From Candidatus Heimdallarchaeota archaeon (GTDB lineage: Archaea > Asgardarchaeota > Heimdallarchaeia > Heimdallarchaeales > Kariarchaeaceae): 11,046 bases of DNA. This document shows positions 1-6,608 of this stretch, one piece after another. The notes under the pieces are model-generated. The model did not search any database, was not told the DNA's origin, and saw only the letters and a list, made by a program, of their open reading frames with translations. The stretch covers positions 1 through 11,046 of the forward strand of contig JAOUKW010000107.1 in the NCBI GenBank assembly GCA_029882335.1, given 5' to 3'. The translations under genes were made by a program, and so were the position numbers. The stretch's first letter is position 1. Each line of letters starts with the position of its first letter.

Positions 1-412
1 TATCAGCGGCGAGCGCTATTTCTAATCCACCACCTACAGCATGACCGTTAATTGCAGCAATTACTACTTTTGGAGTTTGCTCCAATCTAATTAAAGTTTC
101 ATTACCATGTAAACAAAAATTTCCCTTTGAAAATGAAGAACAGGCTTGTAAGTATTTGATTTCTGCTCCAGCACTAAATGCACCAGGATTTTTGTTTTGA
201 ATTAGAATAACAAATACTTCATCATCATATCTAGCCTCCATTATAGCTTTATCCATTTGTTGGAAAAATGCATGACTATAGGTATTCATCTTTCTTTCGT
301 TTGTTAATTCGATTATACCAACTTTACCTTCTTTTCGATATCTAATTAATTCATGTACATCAGATTCAATATACGTAGCACCAGGAGTGCGATCAATGGA
401 TTGCTCTGTCAT
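1..412 (-). CDS. Enoyl-CoA hydratase/isomerase family (crotonase fold), N-terminal part, cut by window edge
   Basis: The 137 visible residues are the N-terminal part of a crotonase-superfamily protein; the C-terminal part lies beyond the left edge. Seen: an ATG start at 412, a beta strand VGIIELTNE (31-39), the first oxyanion-hole segment AFSAGAEIK (78-86), and the second segment AAINGHAVGGGLEIALAAD (119-137). E131 in GGGLE sits where enoyl-CoA hydratases carry their first catalytic glutamate; the second (QPE motif) is off the window. Family knowledge: these enzymes hydrate or isomerise acyl-CoA thioesters, often in fatty-acid or amino-acid breakdown, in the cytoplasm. The exact substrate cannot be read. 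The first 20 or so residues are a short extension ahead of the fold. The gene lies 66 bases behind a membrane-protein pair on the same strand and may be cotranscribed or have its own promoter in that gap. Another crotonase activity (isomerase, dehalogenase-like) is possible. Confidence 0.93.
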   Translation of the reverse strand, partial: MTEQSIDRTPGATYIESDVHELIRYRKEGKVGIIELTNERKMNTYSHAFFQQMDKAIMEARYDDEVFVILIQNKNPGAFSAGAEIKYLQACSSFSKGNFCLHGNETLIRLEQTPKVVIAAINGHAVGGGLEIALAAD

Positions 413-478
413 TAAATTATAGTTCTATTGTCTAATTAATAACTTATGTTTTTGATGGCATAGAAAGAGGTAAAAAAA

Positions 479-967
479 TTATTCATCAGCTTCCAGTAGA
501 ATAGGATCATCATCAACTTGATGCTCACGTTTTACTTCTCCTGCATAGGCTAAGATTGTCAATAATCCACCCAGTAGAAACCCTATTGTAAATGAATTAC
601 TTTGAATTGGGTCAACTTTGTTGTAAATAAATAAAATAAAAATGAAAACTGATAATGTTAAATGTTCAATAAGAAATAGTGGAATTACATGATGTAAATC
701 CCATTCTTTACCAAAATAATGTGGAAATTCCAAAATAAAATTTATAGCTAAACCATTAATTAATCCAATAAACATAAAGTATGAGAGCTTGGAAATTGTA
801 ACAATAAAAAATTCTTGACTAATTATCCCAGCATAAACTAAATAAAATGACCAGCTATAAAAAATTAAAATAATTAATGATAATGCTAATGAAATATTCT
901 TGAGAAAGGTTACATGATCTATTCCCTTTTGCTGAATCCAATTTGAATAATCTTTAATTATTTTCAA
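479..967 (-). CDS. Unrecognised four-segment membrane protein
   Basis: I do not recognise a family. The 162-residue product has four hydrophobic segments at about 25-47, 55-79, 93-115 and 126-143, and an acidic C-terminal tail (VDDDPILLEADE) that suggests a soluble end. The N-terminus is short and charged, with no cleavable signal peptide. There is a histidine pair (HH, 92-93) just ahead of the third segment and another histidine (H102) inside it, without a known metal motif. The start is TTG at 967; an in-frame TAA lies two codons upstream, so little extension is possible. Only a weak purine stretch precedes the start. Twelve bases separate it from the stop of the larger membrane protein upstream on the same strand, so the two are very probably cotranscribed and may work together. 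The reading frame is clean over its whole length. Confidence 0.75.
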   Translation of the reverse strand: MKIIKDYSNWIQQKGIDHVTFLKNISLALSLIILIFYSWSFYLVYAGIISQEFFIVTISKLSYFMFIGLINGLAINFILEFPHYFGKEWDLHHVIPLFLIEHLTLSVFIFILFIYNKVDPIQSNSFTIGFLLGGLLTILAYAGEVKREHQVDDDPILLEADE

Positions 968-979
968 TATTTACTTGAT

Positions 980-2119
980 TTAATTAGTTAATTTTACTAT
1001 TTCTAAAATAAACATTATGAAACGAGCAATTAATTGATTGATAAAATAAAACGACCAAATTAAGGTAAATAATATTGGTAATAATTGAATTGATACATAG
1101 AATATAGCAGGATTAGATGTAAAAATTCGTGTTATATAATAATTTCCAAATAAACTAAAAACAAATAAAGCTAAACTAGGAGCAATAAATAATATGTTTG
1201 ACCCTCCAAATTTACTATCTAAATTCCCAGAATATTTACCTATATCATAAATACTAATCCCGATTGAACTTAGAACTGCATAAATTGAAGCTAAGTAGTA
1301 AATGTTTAAAGGAGCAGTTATAATGATATAATTTCCACCAAAAGCAAAGAGATTTTCTATTTCATTTAAATGATTTACATTACGAGAGAGTATAATTAAT
1401 TGGTCATTTGTCAAGGTTGTAATAAACAAATACAAACTAATAATAGCAAATAATTGTGCAGATAGACATATCAACAAACCTATGACTTTGTATTTAGTTA
1501 ATTGATCATCTTTTAATATTATTTGACCTCTAAACATAATAAAAAAGACGATAATCAAGGTCATGATTGTAAGTAAAATGACTACATCTAGCAGTGGTAG
1601 ATCAGATTCAACACCTAAATCATTCCAGAATTCAATATTGATACCAAGGCTTTGATAAGATGAATTATAATTTTTTGGAGTGGAAGTAAAAATATTTAAA
1701 AATATAAAATAAAATGAAAATAACAATGAGCTTAGTAGATATAGTTTATTCCAAGATCGAATAGTCATCAATTTGTTAGATAAATATCCTGAGATCATTA
1801 ATATAATTAATGTTAATAAAATATAAGTAAAAATATAATCGACTTGAGTGTTATTTGGACTTGGAATTGCAATCAATCCGATAATCCCAACTATCACTAT
1901 TGATGTAATATTACGGGTGAAGACGGCGGCAATCAATAAAAATACTAAAACAGGGAATAGTATTAACTTAGTTGAAGGGATATCAATAATTAAACCAATA
2001 ATTGCAATTGAAAAAGCCAATATTGAACAGATTATGGTAACTAGTAAGTTCTTGCGATCAAACACTCGATCAAGATCAAAAAATCCACCTAAATTAGATG
2101 GAGATACATCATCAATCAT
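980..2119 (-). CDS. Unrecognised polytopic membrane protein with about ten transmembrane segments
   Basis: I do not recognise a family. The 379-residue protein starts with a soluble stretch of about 23 residues (acidic, then FDRKN) followed by about ten hydrophobic segments near 25-46, 51-67, 70-85, 95-114, 125-145, 175-196, 211-235, 263-288, 308-328 and 338-362. The loop at 146-174 is polar and rich in Asn, Ser and Tyr, and may face outside. Charged residues inside the segments are rare, so a proton or ion pathway is not obvious. The start is ATG at 2119, preceded by TATAGGGTCA, which is at best a weak ribosome binding site. It is the first gene of a probable minus-strand pair with the four-segment membrane protein 12 bases downstream. 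Transporter, membrane-bound sensor or envelope assembly factor are all possible; the sequence does not decide. Confidence 0.8.
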   Translation of the reverse strand: MIDDVSPSNLGGFFDLDRVFDRKNLLVTIICSILAFSIAIIGLIIDIPSTKLILFPVLVFLLIAAVFTRNITSIVIVGIIGLIAIPSPNNTQVDYIFTYILLTLIILMISGYLSNKLMTIRSWNKLYLLSSLLFSFYFIFLNIFTSTPKNYNSSYQSLGINIEFWNDLGVESDLPLLDVVILLTIMTLIIVFFIMFRGQIILKDDQLTKYKVIGLLICLSAQLFAIISLYLFITTLTNDQLIILSRNVNHLNEIENLFAFGGNYIIITAPLNIYYLASIYAVLSSIGISIYDIGKYSGNLDSKFGGSNILFIAPSLALFVFSLFGNYYITRIFTSNPAIFYVSIQLLPILFTLIWSFYFINQLIARFIMFILEIVKLTN

Positions 2120-2208
2120 ATTGACCCTATATGATCTTTAATTAAATAACTCTTATTGACGAATATTAATTATATGTACGTAATAGATGAATTTCTCAAC
2201 AAATTAAT

Positions 2209-2550
2209 TCATTGATCATCTTCAGCTAGTTGTTCCCAAATTTCTTTTGGAAATCGACTTTTATTTCTTTCATATTCCATTAACCATGCATGTTCAAGGT
2301 CAACATTAGCTTTGATTGCAAGTTGTAAAAATAAATTGAAAGCTTGTGCAAATTCTTCCTGTAATCCCTCTGTTTTGCCTTCATGACCTGCTCCTTTGAC
2401 CTTATATTTCTCATCATATAGGAAATGTTTGATTATTTCACCTAATTCCTCGATTAAATGAGAAAAAACCTGTGTTCCGGAAAATCTCTCCCATTTTCTG
2501 GAGAGAATAAACTCTTTTTGACTTTGTTGGATTTCCCTTAGAGATGTCAT
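2209..2550 (-). CDS. MazG-like nucleotide pyrophosphohydrolase with altered metal motif
   Basis: The 113-residue length, all-helical pattern and motifs fit the MazG-like/all-alpha NTP pyrophosphohydrolase superfamily, which splits pyrophosphate from (d)NTPs using Mg2+ held by EExxE and ExxD motifs. Seen: HLIEELGEI carries EExxE (E34, E35, E38), and the second helix is EEFAQAFNLFLQLAI (65-79). The closing pattern NVDLEHAWLMEYERNKSRFP (82-101) matches the usual family end, where a basic residue and RFP follow. At the ExxD position the sequence reads E66-F-A-Q69, so the aspartate is replaced by glutamine. Activity may therefore be changed or lost. The start is ATG at 2550, with a TATA-like element about 22 bases upstream and no Shine-Dalgarno sequence, which suggests a leaderless transcript. 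It diverges from the ABC ATPase gene. The family call is good; the substrate is unknown. Confidence 0.83.
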   Translation of the reverse strand: MTSLREIQQSQKEFILSRKWERFSGTQVFSHLIEELGEIIKHFLYDEKYKVKGAGHEGKTEGLQEEFAQAFNLFLQLAIKANVDLEHAWLMEYERNKSRFPKEIWEQLAEDDQ

Positions 2551-2563
2551 ATTTTACATGATA

Positions 2564-2577
2564 TTTTATTTAATATA
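2564..2577 (-). promoter_or_regulatory. TATA-like promoter element of the MazG-like gene
   Basis: On the minus strand this reads TATTAAATAAAATA, an archaeal TATA-like box. Its centre is about 20-22 bases from the ATG at 2550, close to the usual TATA-to-start-site distance, so transcription probably begins at or next to the start codon. No other TATA-like element was seen closer to the gene. Confidence 0.4.
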
Positions 2578-2596
2578 CAACTTTCCTTTTTTTATC

Positions 2597-2606
2597 GTTT
2601 TAAATG
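2597..2606 (+). promoter_or_regulatory. TATA-like promoter element of the ABC ATPase gene
   Basis: GTTTTAAATG lies 46 bases before the GTG start at 2653. A start site about 25 bases downstream would give a leader of roughly 25-30 bases. It shares the 102-base divergent spacer with the MazG-like gene's promoter. Confidence 0.35.
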
Positions 2607-2652
2607 AAATGTTTACATAGACTTAATTGCTAGATTTTGAAATTATGTTATA

Positions 2653-3450
2653 GTGGGATTGTTTAAACAAAGCAGTCAAATACCTCCTCTTGATGTTGAT
2701 GACAGTTTAGCAATTGTTGTAGATCAAGTTACTAAGGTTTATTCACGAAATGATAAAACGATTAAAGCACTAAACAATGTCTCCTTTTCAGTTAAGAAGG
2801 GAGAATTTTTTTCCATTGTGGGTAGATCTGGGTCAGGGAAAACCTCCCTACTTAATATCATGGGTGCAATGGAAAAGCCTACTGAAGGAAGAATAGCAAT
2901 AAATGGTAAGACTTTAACCAGTCTATCAGAAAAAGAATTGACGCAAATTAGAAGAGATGAAATTTCAACAATCTATCAGAGTTTTAATCTGATTCCAGTT
3001 TTAACAGCTTTTCAAAATGTTGAATTGCCTATGATTTTAAAGGGAATATCTAAAGAAGAAAGAAAGGAAAGGGCAATTAAACTCTTAAATTTAGTGGGAT
3101 TAAAAAGTAGAATGGATCATAAGCCTGATGAGTTATCAGGCGGAGAAATGCAAAGAGTAACCATTGCAAGGGCGCTTTCAAATCAACCAAGTATTATTTT
3201 AGCTGATGAACCTACTGGGTCACTTGATGAAGAAATTGGGCATGATATTATCAATCTTTTAGAAGGAATTAATCGTGACCTTGGAACAACTCTAATTATG
3301 GTAACACATGATAATAATTTATCAAAAAGAGCGGATAGAATTCTCAAAATAAAGGAATCACAAATAGAAGAAATTATTCCTGGTGACGGAGAATTAATTC
3401 GTAAAAATGAATTATCTTCAAGACAAACCAAGGAATTATCATATTATTGA
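2653..3450 (+). CDS. ABC transporter ATP-binding protein, LolD/MacB type
   Basis: This is a complete ABC ATPase of 265 residues. Motifs seen: Walker A GRSGSGKT (57-64), Q-loop Q109 in IYQSFNLIP, signature LSGGEMQR (161-168), Walker B IILADEP (181-187) with the catalytic E186, D-loop GSLD (189-192) and switch histidine H219 in VTHD. The ADEPTGSLD run and the FNLIP...NVELP spacing are typical of the LolD/MacB/FtsE-like group, whose ATPases pair with FtsX/MacB-type permeases to drive lipoprotein or peptide extrusion or envelope work. An extension of about 20 residues precedes the fold, and a polar tail follows residue 235. The start is GTG at 2653, without a clear Shine-Dalgarno sequence. No FtsX-like permease is in the window; the next gene is a small four-segment membrane protein that lacks FtsX features. 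The partner is probably encoded elsewhere, so the exported substrate is unknown. Confidence 0.94.
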   Translation: MGLFKQSSQIPPLDVDDSLAIVVDQVTKVYSRNDKTIKALNNVSFSVKKGEFFSIVGRSGSGKTSLLNIMGAMEKPTEGRIAINGKTLTSLSEKELTQIRRDEISTIYQSFNLIPVLTAFQNVELPMILKGISKEERKERAIKLLNLVGLKSRMDHKPDELSGGEMQRVTIARALSNQPSIILADEPTGSLDEEIGHDIINLLEGINRDLGTTLIMVTHDNNLSKRADRILKIKESQIEEIIPGDGELIRKNELSSRQTKELSYY

Positions 3451-3505
3451 TTAGACAGTAATAGTTCCAAATAAATTAAATTCAGGCTTAGAAGGAAAAA
3501 AAAGA

Positions 3506-3544
3506 AACCAACTATCATAAAAATCCACTTAATTGGTTATTTTT
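3506..3544 (+). terminator. Possible transcription terminator after the ABC ATPase gene
   Basis: AACCAA (3506-3511) pairs with TTGGTT (3533-3538) and is followed by an ATTTTT run. The stem is short and the loop long, and archaeal termination depends mainly on T-runs, so this is only a candidate. It sits about 55 bases after the ATPase stop codon. Confidence 0.25.
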
Positions 3545-3671
3545 ACCATAAACAAATAAATTCCATTTATCTAAGATAAGGGTAAGTTTTTCCTATACTA
3601 TAATACAAACCTATCTGATTAATTAAGTAACCTTAAAAGGATAGACAGTCCTGTTTAATTAGTAGATAAGT

Positions 3672-3677
3672 AGGTGA
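3672..3677 (+). promoter_or_regulatory. Shine-Dalgarno site that decides a TTG start
   Basis: AGGTGA ends six bases before the TTG at 3684. The in-frame ATG at codon 7 has no such match, so the TTG is preferred as the start of the four-segment membrane protein. Confidence 0.55.
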
Positions 3678-3683
3678 ACTTGT

Positions 3684-4088
3684 TTGGGTGCAGTAGGTAC
3701 TATGTTAGGAGCTTTTATGGCCATGGGCGGTATATTTTTATCATATTGGGTAGCATTTGAATTCACAGACAAATATGTTGCTCTATTACTATTCTTACTA
3801 TTTGGAGTACTTGGTGGTCTTTCATTAGGTGCATTAAATAGTAGAAAGGCAAAAACTCAGGCAAAATATAAAAACGAATATATTGCATATGCAGGAATGT
3901 TTTTTGCAGCAACTGTATTATTAGCAGTATATCACTTTGTATTTGATGATTTAGCCAAAATAACGGCAAAAATCCCTGTAGGATCTGGATATGAACCATC
4001 AATGGTACTTGTTAATTCATTTCTTTCAGGCATTTTAACTCAACTTGGATTAGGTTTAGTCATTGCAAATTCCCTAGCAGAAAATTAA
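3684..4088 (+). CDS. Unrecognised small membrane protein, four segments
   Basis: I do not recognise a family. The 134-residue protein has hydrophobic segments at about 4-26, 30-53, 67-88 and 107-130, rich in Gly, Ala, Leu and Phe. A basic, soluble loop (SRKAKTQAKYKNEY, 53-66) lies between segments two and three and probably faces the cytoplasm; an acidic/lysine loop (90-100) lies between three and four. Glycine-rich stretches (GVLGGLSLGALN) suggest tight helix packing. The start is chosen as TTG at 3684 because AGGTGA (3672-3677) lies six bases before it, the clearest Shine-Dalgarno match in this part of the window; an in-frame ATG at codon 7 is the alternative. It lies 233 bases behind the ABC ATPase on the same strand, far enough to have its own promoter. 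A functional link to that ATPase is possible but unsupported. Confidence 0.72.
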   Translation: MGAVGTMLGAFMAMGGIFLSYWVAFEFTDKYVALLLFLLFGVLGGLSLGALNSRKAKTQAKYKNEYIAYAGMFFAATVLLAVYHFVFDDLAKITAKIPVGSGYEPSMVLVNSFLSGILTQLGLGLVIANSLAEN

Positions 4089-4133
4089 TGCATTTTACAC
4101 AATAATTTATAGATTTCACGAATTAGTTTTATG

Positions 4134-4144
4134 GGTATAATACC
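4134..4144. repeat. Palindrome GGTATAATACC upstream of a small membrane-protein gene
   Basis: This is a perfect 11-base palindrome (GGTAT-A-ATACC) whose centre also resembles a TATA box. It ends 18 bases before the GTG at 4163. It could be an operator overlapping a promoter, or chance in AT-rich DNA. Confidence 0.3.
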
Positions 4145-4162
4145 TATGATATAAAGAGTATT

Positions 4163-4402
4163 GTGACAAGAACAAGTTATACATTAAACAGTGCCCATCT
4201 TCCATATATGTTTCTTATGATGGGGTTGATTATATTTATCATTTATTCTATGCTATCTGCGGTTGTAGGTGCAGATTTTATGAAAATATTGCAAATATTT
4301 ATTTTAATATTTATAATATGTTTAATTGTAATCACTTTGTCTCTAATTAAGAAGGAAGAAAGGAAAAAAACAAAAATAGAAGATTACTCACTTAGGAAAT
4401 AA
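4163..4402 (+). CDS. Unrecognised small membrane protein, two segments
   Basis: I do not recognise a family. The 79-residue product has two hydrophobic segments at about 13-35 and 39-61, and then a strongly basic and acidic soluble tail (KKEERKKTKIEDYSLRK). With a short N-terminus and a basic end, both termini are likely cytoplasmic. The start is GTG at 4163; no clear Shine-Dalgarno sequence is seen, but GAGTATT lies just ahead. It follows the four-segment membrane protein by 74 bases on the same strand. Its stop codon (4400-4402) directly abuts the stop of eS1 on the other strand (4403-4405), which leaves no room for a terminator between the convergent genes. The frame is clean and the hydrophobic pattern convincing, but the protein is short and could be species-specific. 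Confidence 0.6.
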   Translation: MTRTSYTLNSAHLPYMFLMMGLIIFIIYSMLSAVVGADFMKILQIFILIFIICLIVITLSLIKKEERKKTKIEDYSLRK

Positions 4403-5029
4403 TTAAGAACTTCCAGCAAGAACACTGCCTTCTGGATATCTAATAACTTTTACTTTGGATATTTCTAATATTTTAATGGGAAATACCTCCTCTGCTATTG
4501 GACGTAATTCCTCTCTTAGATCATATGAAACAATTTTATTTACAAAATGGCCGAAAGTTGATTCAGCGGCAATTTCCTCTAATTTCTTCAAAATAGCCAT
4601 TCTTATTTCTTTTTTAGTACTATGTGCAGCTCTAAATGGAGTAACAACAAATGTAGTAACACGTAATTTGGATTTATCCTGTAATGTAAGATTAAATATT
4701 CCCTCAACCTGTGAACGATGATTTCGGATTTGGGATCTTCGATAATCCCTACTTAATTCTTGTTGCCAAAATTCAGAGTGTGCAACATTACCTGTTACTG
4801 TGGTCATTTTAAATGTTAAATGATAATTTAAATCATGGAATGAATCAGTTAAATCCATTAACGATACTTTCAATGTTCTACCTACAATATGATTAATATC
4901 AGATGCGGGAGTGGAACCCAATGATTTATCACCAATATATGTTGGTGTTTTTACTTCAAACCATAGCTTATTCTTCCATTTCTCAGCTCCAGTATTTGCT
5001 GATTTTCTTTTTCTTCTTCTTACACTCAT
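4403..5029 (-). CDS. rps3ae: Ribosomal protein eS1 (S3Ae), small subunit
   Basis: This is the archaeal/eukaryotic-type small-subunit ribosomal protein eS1, absent from bacteria, which binds near the mRNA exit region of the 30S/40S platform. The 208-residue length is normal for archaea. Seen: a basic N-terminus (VRRRKRKS), KLWFEVKTPTYIG (21-33), the GRTLKVSLMDLT segment (50-61), a core with V-x-G-N and ELSRDYRRSQIRNHRSQV (91-108), FVVTPFRAAHSTKKEIR (126-142), and the conserved closing stretch around IKILEISKVKVI (185-196). The start is ATG at 5029, with AGGT seven bases upstream on the minus strand and a TATA-like element about 55 bases upstream. It lies downstream of the RdgB-like gene on the same strand with a gap of 139 bases, so it probably has its own promoter. 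It ends tail-to-tail with a small membrane-protein gene. Nothing appears truncated. Confidence 0.97.
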   Translation of the reverse strand: MSVRRRKRKSANTGAEKWKNKLWFEVKTPTYIGDKSLGSTPASDINHIVGRTLKVSLMDLTDSFHDLNYHLTFKMTTVTGNVAHSEFWQQELSRDYRRSQIRNHRSQVEGIFNLTLQDKSKLRVTTFVVTPFRAAHSTKKEIRMAILKKLEEIAAESTFGHFVNKIVSYDLREELRPIAEEVFPIKILEISKVKVIRYPEGSVLAGSS

Positions 5030-5081
5030 ATTTTAAACCTGTTTGAATTCTTGAGTAATCTATATCTAGATTTACTTTTCT

Positions 5082-5094
5082 ATTTTTTAAAAGC
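5082..5094 (-). promoter_or_regulatory. TATA-like promoter element of the eS1 gene
   Basis: The minus strand reads CTTTTAAAAAATA, a good match to the archaeal TATA box. A start site about 25 bases downstream would leave a leader of roughly 30 bases carrying the AGGT ribosome binding site before the ATG at 5029. Confidence 0.45.
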
Positions 5095-5168
5095 ATAGAT
5101 GTGAAACTTCAATTTATTAAAAGAATGAAAAAAGGATTGATCTAAACTCCTAATAAAATATTAGTAAT

Positions 5169-5756
5169 CTAATTATTTTGCTGTAATAAAAAATTCAATA
5201 CCAGATTCATAGACTTTCCTCGATGAGATATTTCATTTTTCAGGGAAATTTCCATCTCTGCGTAAGTTTTGTTATCTTCATTTAATGGATGAATAGGAAT
5301 AAAGATAGGATCAAAACCAAATCCATGACTACCGGTAACTGAATCAGCAATTAGACCTTGTTGAATACCTTCAAAGATGTACACATTACCATTAAAATTT
5401 AGCGCAATAACTGATGTAAATTTTGCTTTCTTATCCTTTAATTGAGATGTAAGACTCAATATACCTTGTAAACCAATAGTTCTGTAGATGTATGAAGAAT
5501 ACGGACCCGGAAATTCATTCAATCCATCAATCGATAGCCCAGAATCCTCAATAAGAAAGTTACCATTTGTGTAAGACATCAAAGCTCCAATAGATGAATA
5601 GGCAATATCTTTAAAGGTATCTGCCTGAAATTCACCATAAGATTTTTGAAGAAATTGTACCTCAATTCCATGTACTGCAAATTTATCCTTTATCTCTTCA
5701 TATTTATGCATATTAGATGATATAAATTGTAATATTTTGTTTGATGAATTTTTCAT
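5169..5756 (-). CDS. rdgB: XTP/dITP diphosphatase (RdgB/HAM1/ITPA family)
   Basis: The enzyme hydrolyses XTP, dITP and ITP to monophosphates and pyrophosphate, keeping deaminated purines out of DNA and RNA; it acts in the cytoplasm and needs Mg2+. The 195-residue length is normal. Family motifs seen in order: the substrate-binding N-terminus SSNMHKYEEIK (13-23), EFQAD (42-46), IEDSGL with the catalytic-site acid D71, FPGPYSSYI (82-90) followed by GLQGIL, GFGFDPIF (145-152), KTYAEM (163-168) and SHRGKS (177-182). All key positions are present, so it should be active. The start is ATG at 5756, with a TATA-like element about 35-40 bases upstream. It is divergent from the small GTPase gene and upstream of eS1 on the same strand. 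A MazG-like gene, also of a nucleotide-sanitation family, lies about 2.6 kb away in a separate unit. Confidence 0.95.
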   Translation of the reverse strand: MKNSSNKILQFISSNMHKYEEIKDKFAVHGIEVQFLQKSYGEFQADTFKDIAYSSIGALMSYTNGNFLIEDSGLSIDGLNEFPGPYSSYIYRTIGLQGILSLTSQLKDKKAKFTSVIALNFNGNVYIFEGIQQGLIADSVTGSHGFGFDPIFIPIHPLNEDNKTYAEMEISLKNEISHRGKSMNLVLNFLLQQNN

Positions 5757-5789
5757 ATTTATTGATTATCCCGTTATTTTTAATACTTT

Positions 5790-5799
5790 CATATATATC
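5790..5799 (-). promoter_or_regulatory. TATA-like promoter element of the XTP/dITP diphosphatase gene
   Basis: The minus strand reads GATATATATG, 34-43 bases upstream of the ATG at 5756. It would give a short leader of about 10-15 bases. Confidence 0.4.
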
Positions 5800-5984
5800 T
5801 AATGAAAATTCGAAAACAATTAATGCAAAAACGTTATCTAATTGTAAGTGAGTATATTGGATTAGACTAAATTTAATTGTAAAAGGTAAATCATAAAATT
5901 GTGTTTTAAACATTAATTTGACCCATTAATTTAAGTAAGAAAATATTGAGTCGATGTTAATGCATTCAAGTGGAAATTAATTAT

Positions 5985-5998
5985 GTTATAATAAAAAC
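5985..5998 (+). promoter_or_regulatory. TATA-like promoter element of the small GTPase gene
   Basis: GTTATAATAAAAAC is preceded by purine-rich bases that could act as a BRE. It ends 41 bases before the GTG start at 6039, leaving a leader of about 15-20 bases. Confidence 0.5.
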
Positions 5999-6038
5999 AT
6001 TAATTTTCTCCTGAATATCTAATAAAAGTGAAATAACA

Positions 6039-6608
6039 GTGGCAAAAGAATACTTTCTCAAAATGTCAATTTGTGGTGAAGGAGCTGTTGGAAAAACTTC
6101 ACTAAAAAATCGTTTCCAAAATAAAGGTTTCAGATCTGAGCATTTGATGACAATTGGTGCTGATTTCGTTAGCCACAAACATGAAGTTGATGGCAATCAA
6201 ACAACATTTCAATTATGGGATATGGCTGGTCAGTCTCAATTTAAAGCAGTACGACCAAGATTCTTTCGAGGAAGTGTTGCGGGTTTAATGGTTTATGATG
6301 TAACTAGACCGGATACATTTAAGAAACTTACTAACTGGATTCAAGAATTATGGAATAATAATGGAAGGGGCTATGTACCAATTATCATTGTTGGAAACAA
6401 AGCGGATTTACGCGATAAAAATTCAGTTTCAATTGAAACTGGAGAAGCTTATGCCAAAAAAATTACTGAAATGACAGAAAAAAAGGGATTCAGCGTTAAA
6501 CATATTGAAACATCTGCAAAAACAGGTCTCAATGTAAATGATGCTTTTGAACAATTGGCAAGACAAATTTATGAAGGATTAGAAAAGGGAACAATGAAGT
6601 TGGATTAA
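6039..6608 (+). CDS. Rab/Ras-like small GTPase of eukaryotic type
   Basis: The 189-residue protein is a full Ras-superfamily GTPase, closest in pattern to the Rab group. Seen: G1 GEGAVGKT (13-20), switch I/G2 with T38 in MTIGADF, G3 WDMAGQ (60-65) with Q65 at the Ras Gln61 position, the switch II stretch RPRFFRGSVAGLMVYDVT, G4 NKAD (120-123) and G5 ETSAKTG (157-163). It should therefore bind GTP and hydrolyse it. The C-terminus ends in GTMKLD without cysteines, so the lipid anchor of eukaryotic Rabs is missing. Known: Asgard archaea carry many such GTPases, whose roles are mostly unsettled; bacterial MglA-like or Rup proteins are less similar in switch I. The start is GTG at 6039, 41 bases after a TATA-like box, with AAAGTGA as a possible ribosome binding site. 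No GAP, GEF or roadblock protein is in the window. Confidence 0.96.
   Translation: MAKEYFLKMSICGEGAVGKTSLKNRFQNKGFRSEHLMTIGADFVSHKHEVDGNQTTFQLWDMAGQSQFKAVRPRFFRGSVAGLMVYDVTRPDTFKKLTNWIQELWNNNGRGYVPIIIVGNKADLRDKNSVSIETGEAYAKKITEMTEKKGFSVKHIETSAKTGLNVNDAFEQLARQIYEGLEKGTMKLD

Noticed and set aside
1848..2141. Plus-strand 97-residue frame
   Set aside because: It is antisense to the ten-segment membrane protein and mirrors its hydrophobic codons; no ribosome binding site or motif.
3183..3431. Minus-strand 82-residue frame
   Set aside because: It lies antisense within the ABC ATPase, whose motifs firmly fix the coding strand.
3763..4002. Minus-strand 79-residue frame
   Set aside because: It is antisense to the four-segment membrane protein, which has a good Shine-Dalgarno site and a consistent hydrophobic pattern.
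4455..4721. Plus-strand 88-residue frame
   Set aside because: It is antisense to ribosomal protein eS1, a certain gene.
5713..5913. Minus-strand 66-residue frame upstream of and overlapping the start of the XTP/dITP diphosphatase gene
   Set aside because: It overlaps the diphosphatase start and covers that gene's TATA-like element; composition is hydrophobic AT-rich without any motif. A faint likeness to KEOPS Pcc1 (FEF...IYESIK) was considered but does not align over the rest.
5981..6196. Minus-strand 71-residue frame
   Set aside because: It is antisense to the start of the small GTPase and covers its promoter.
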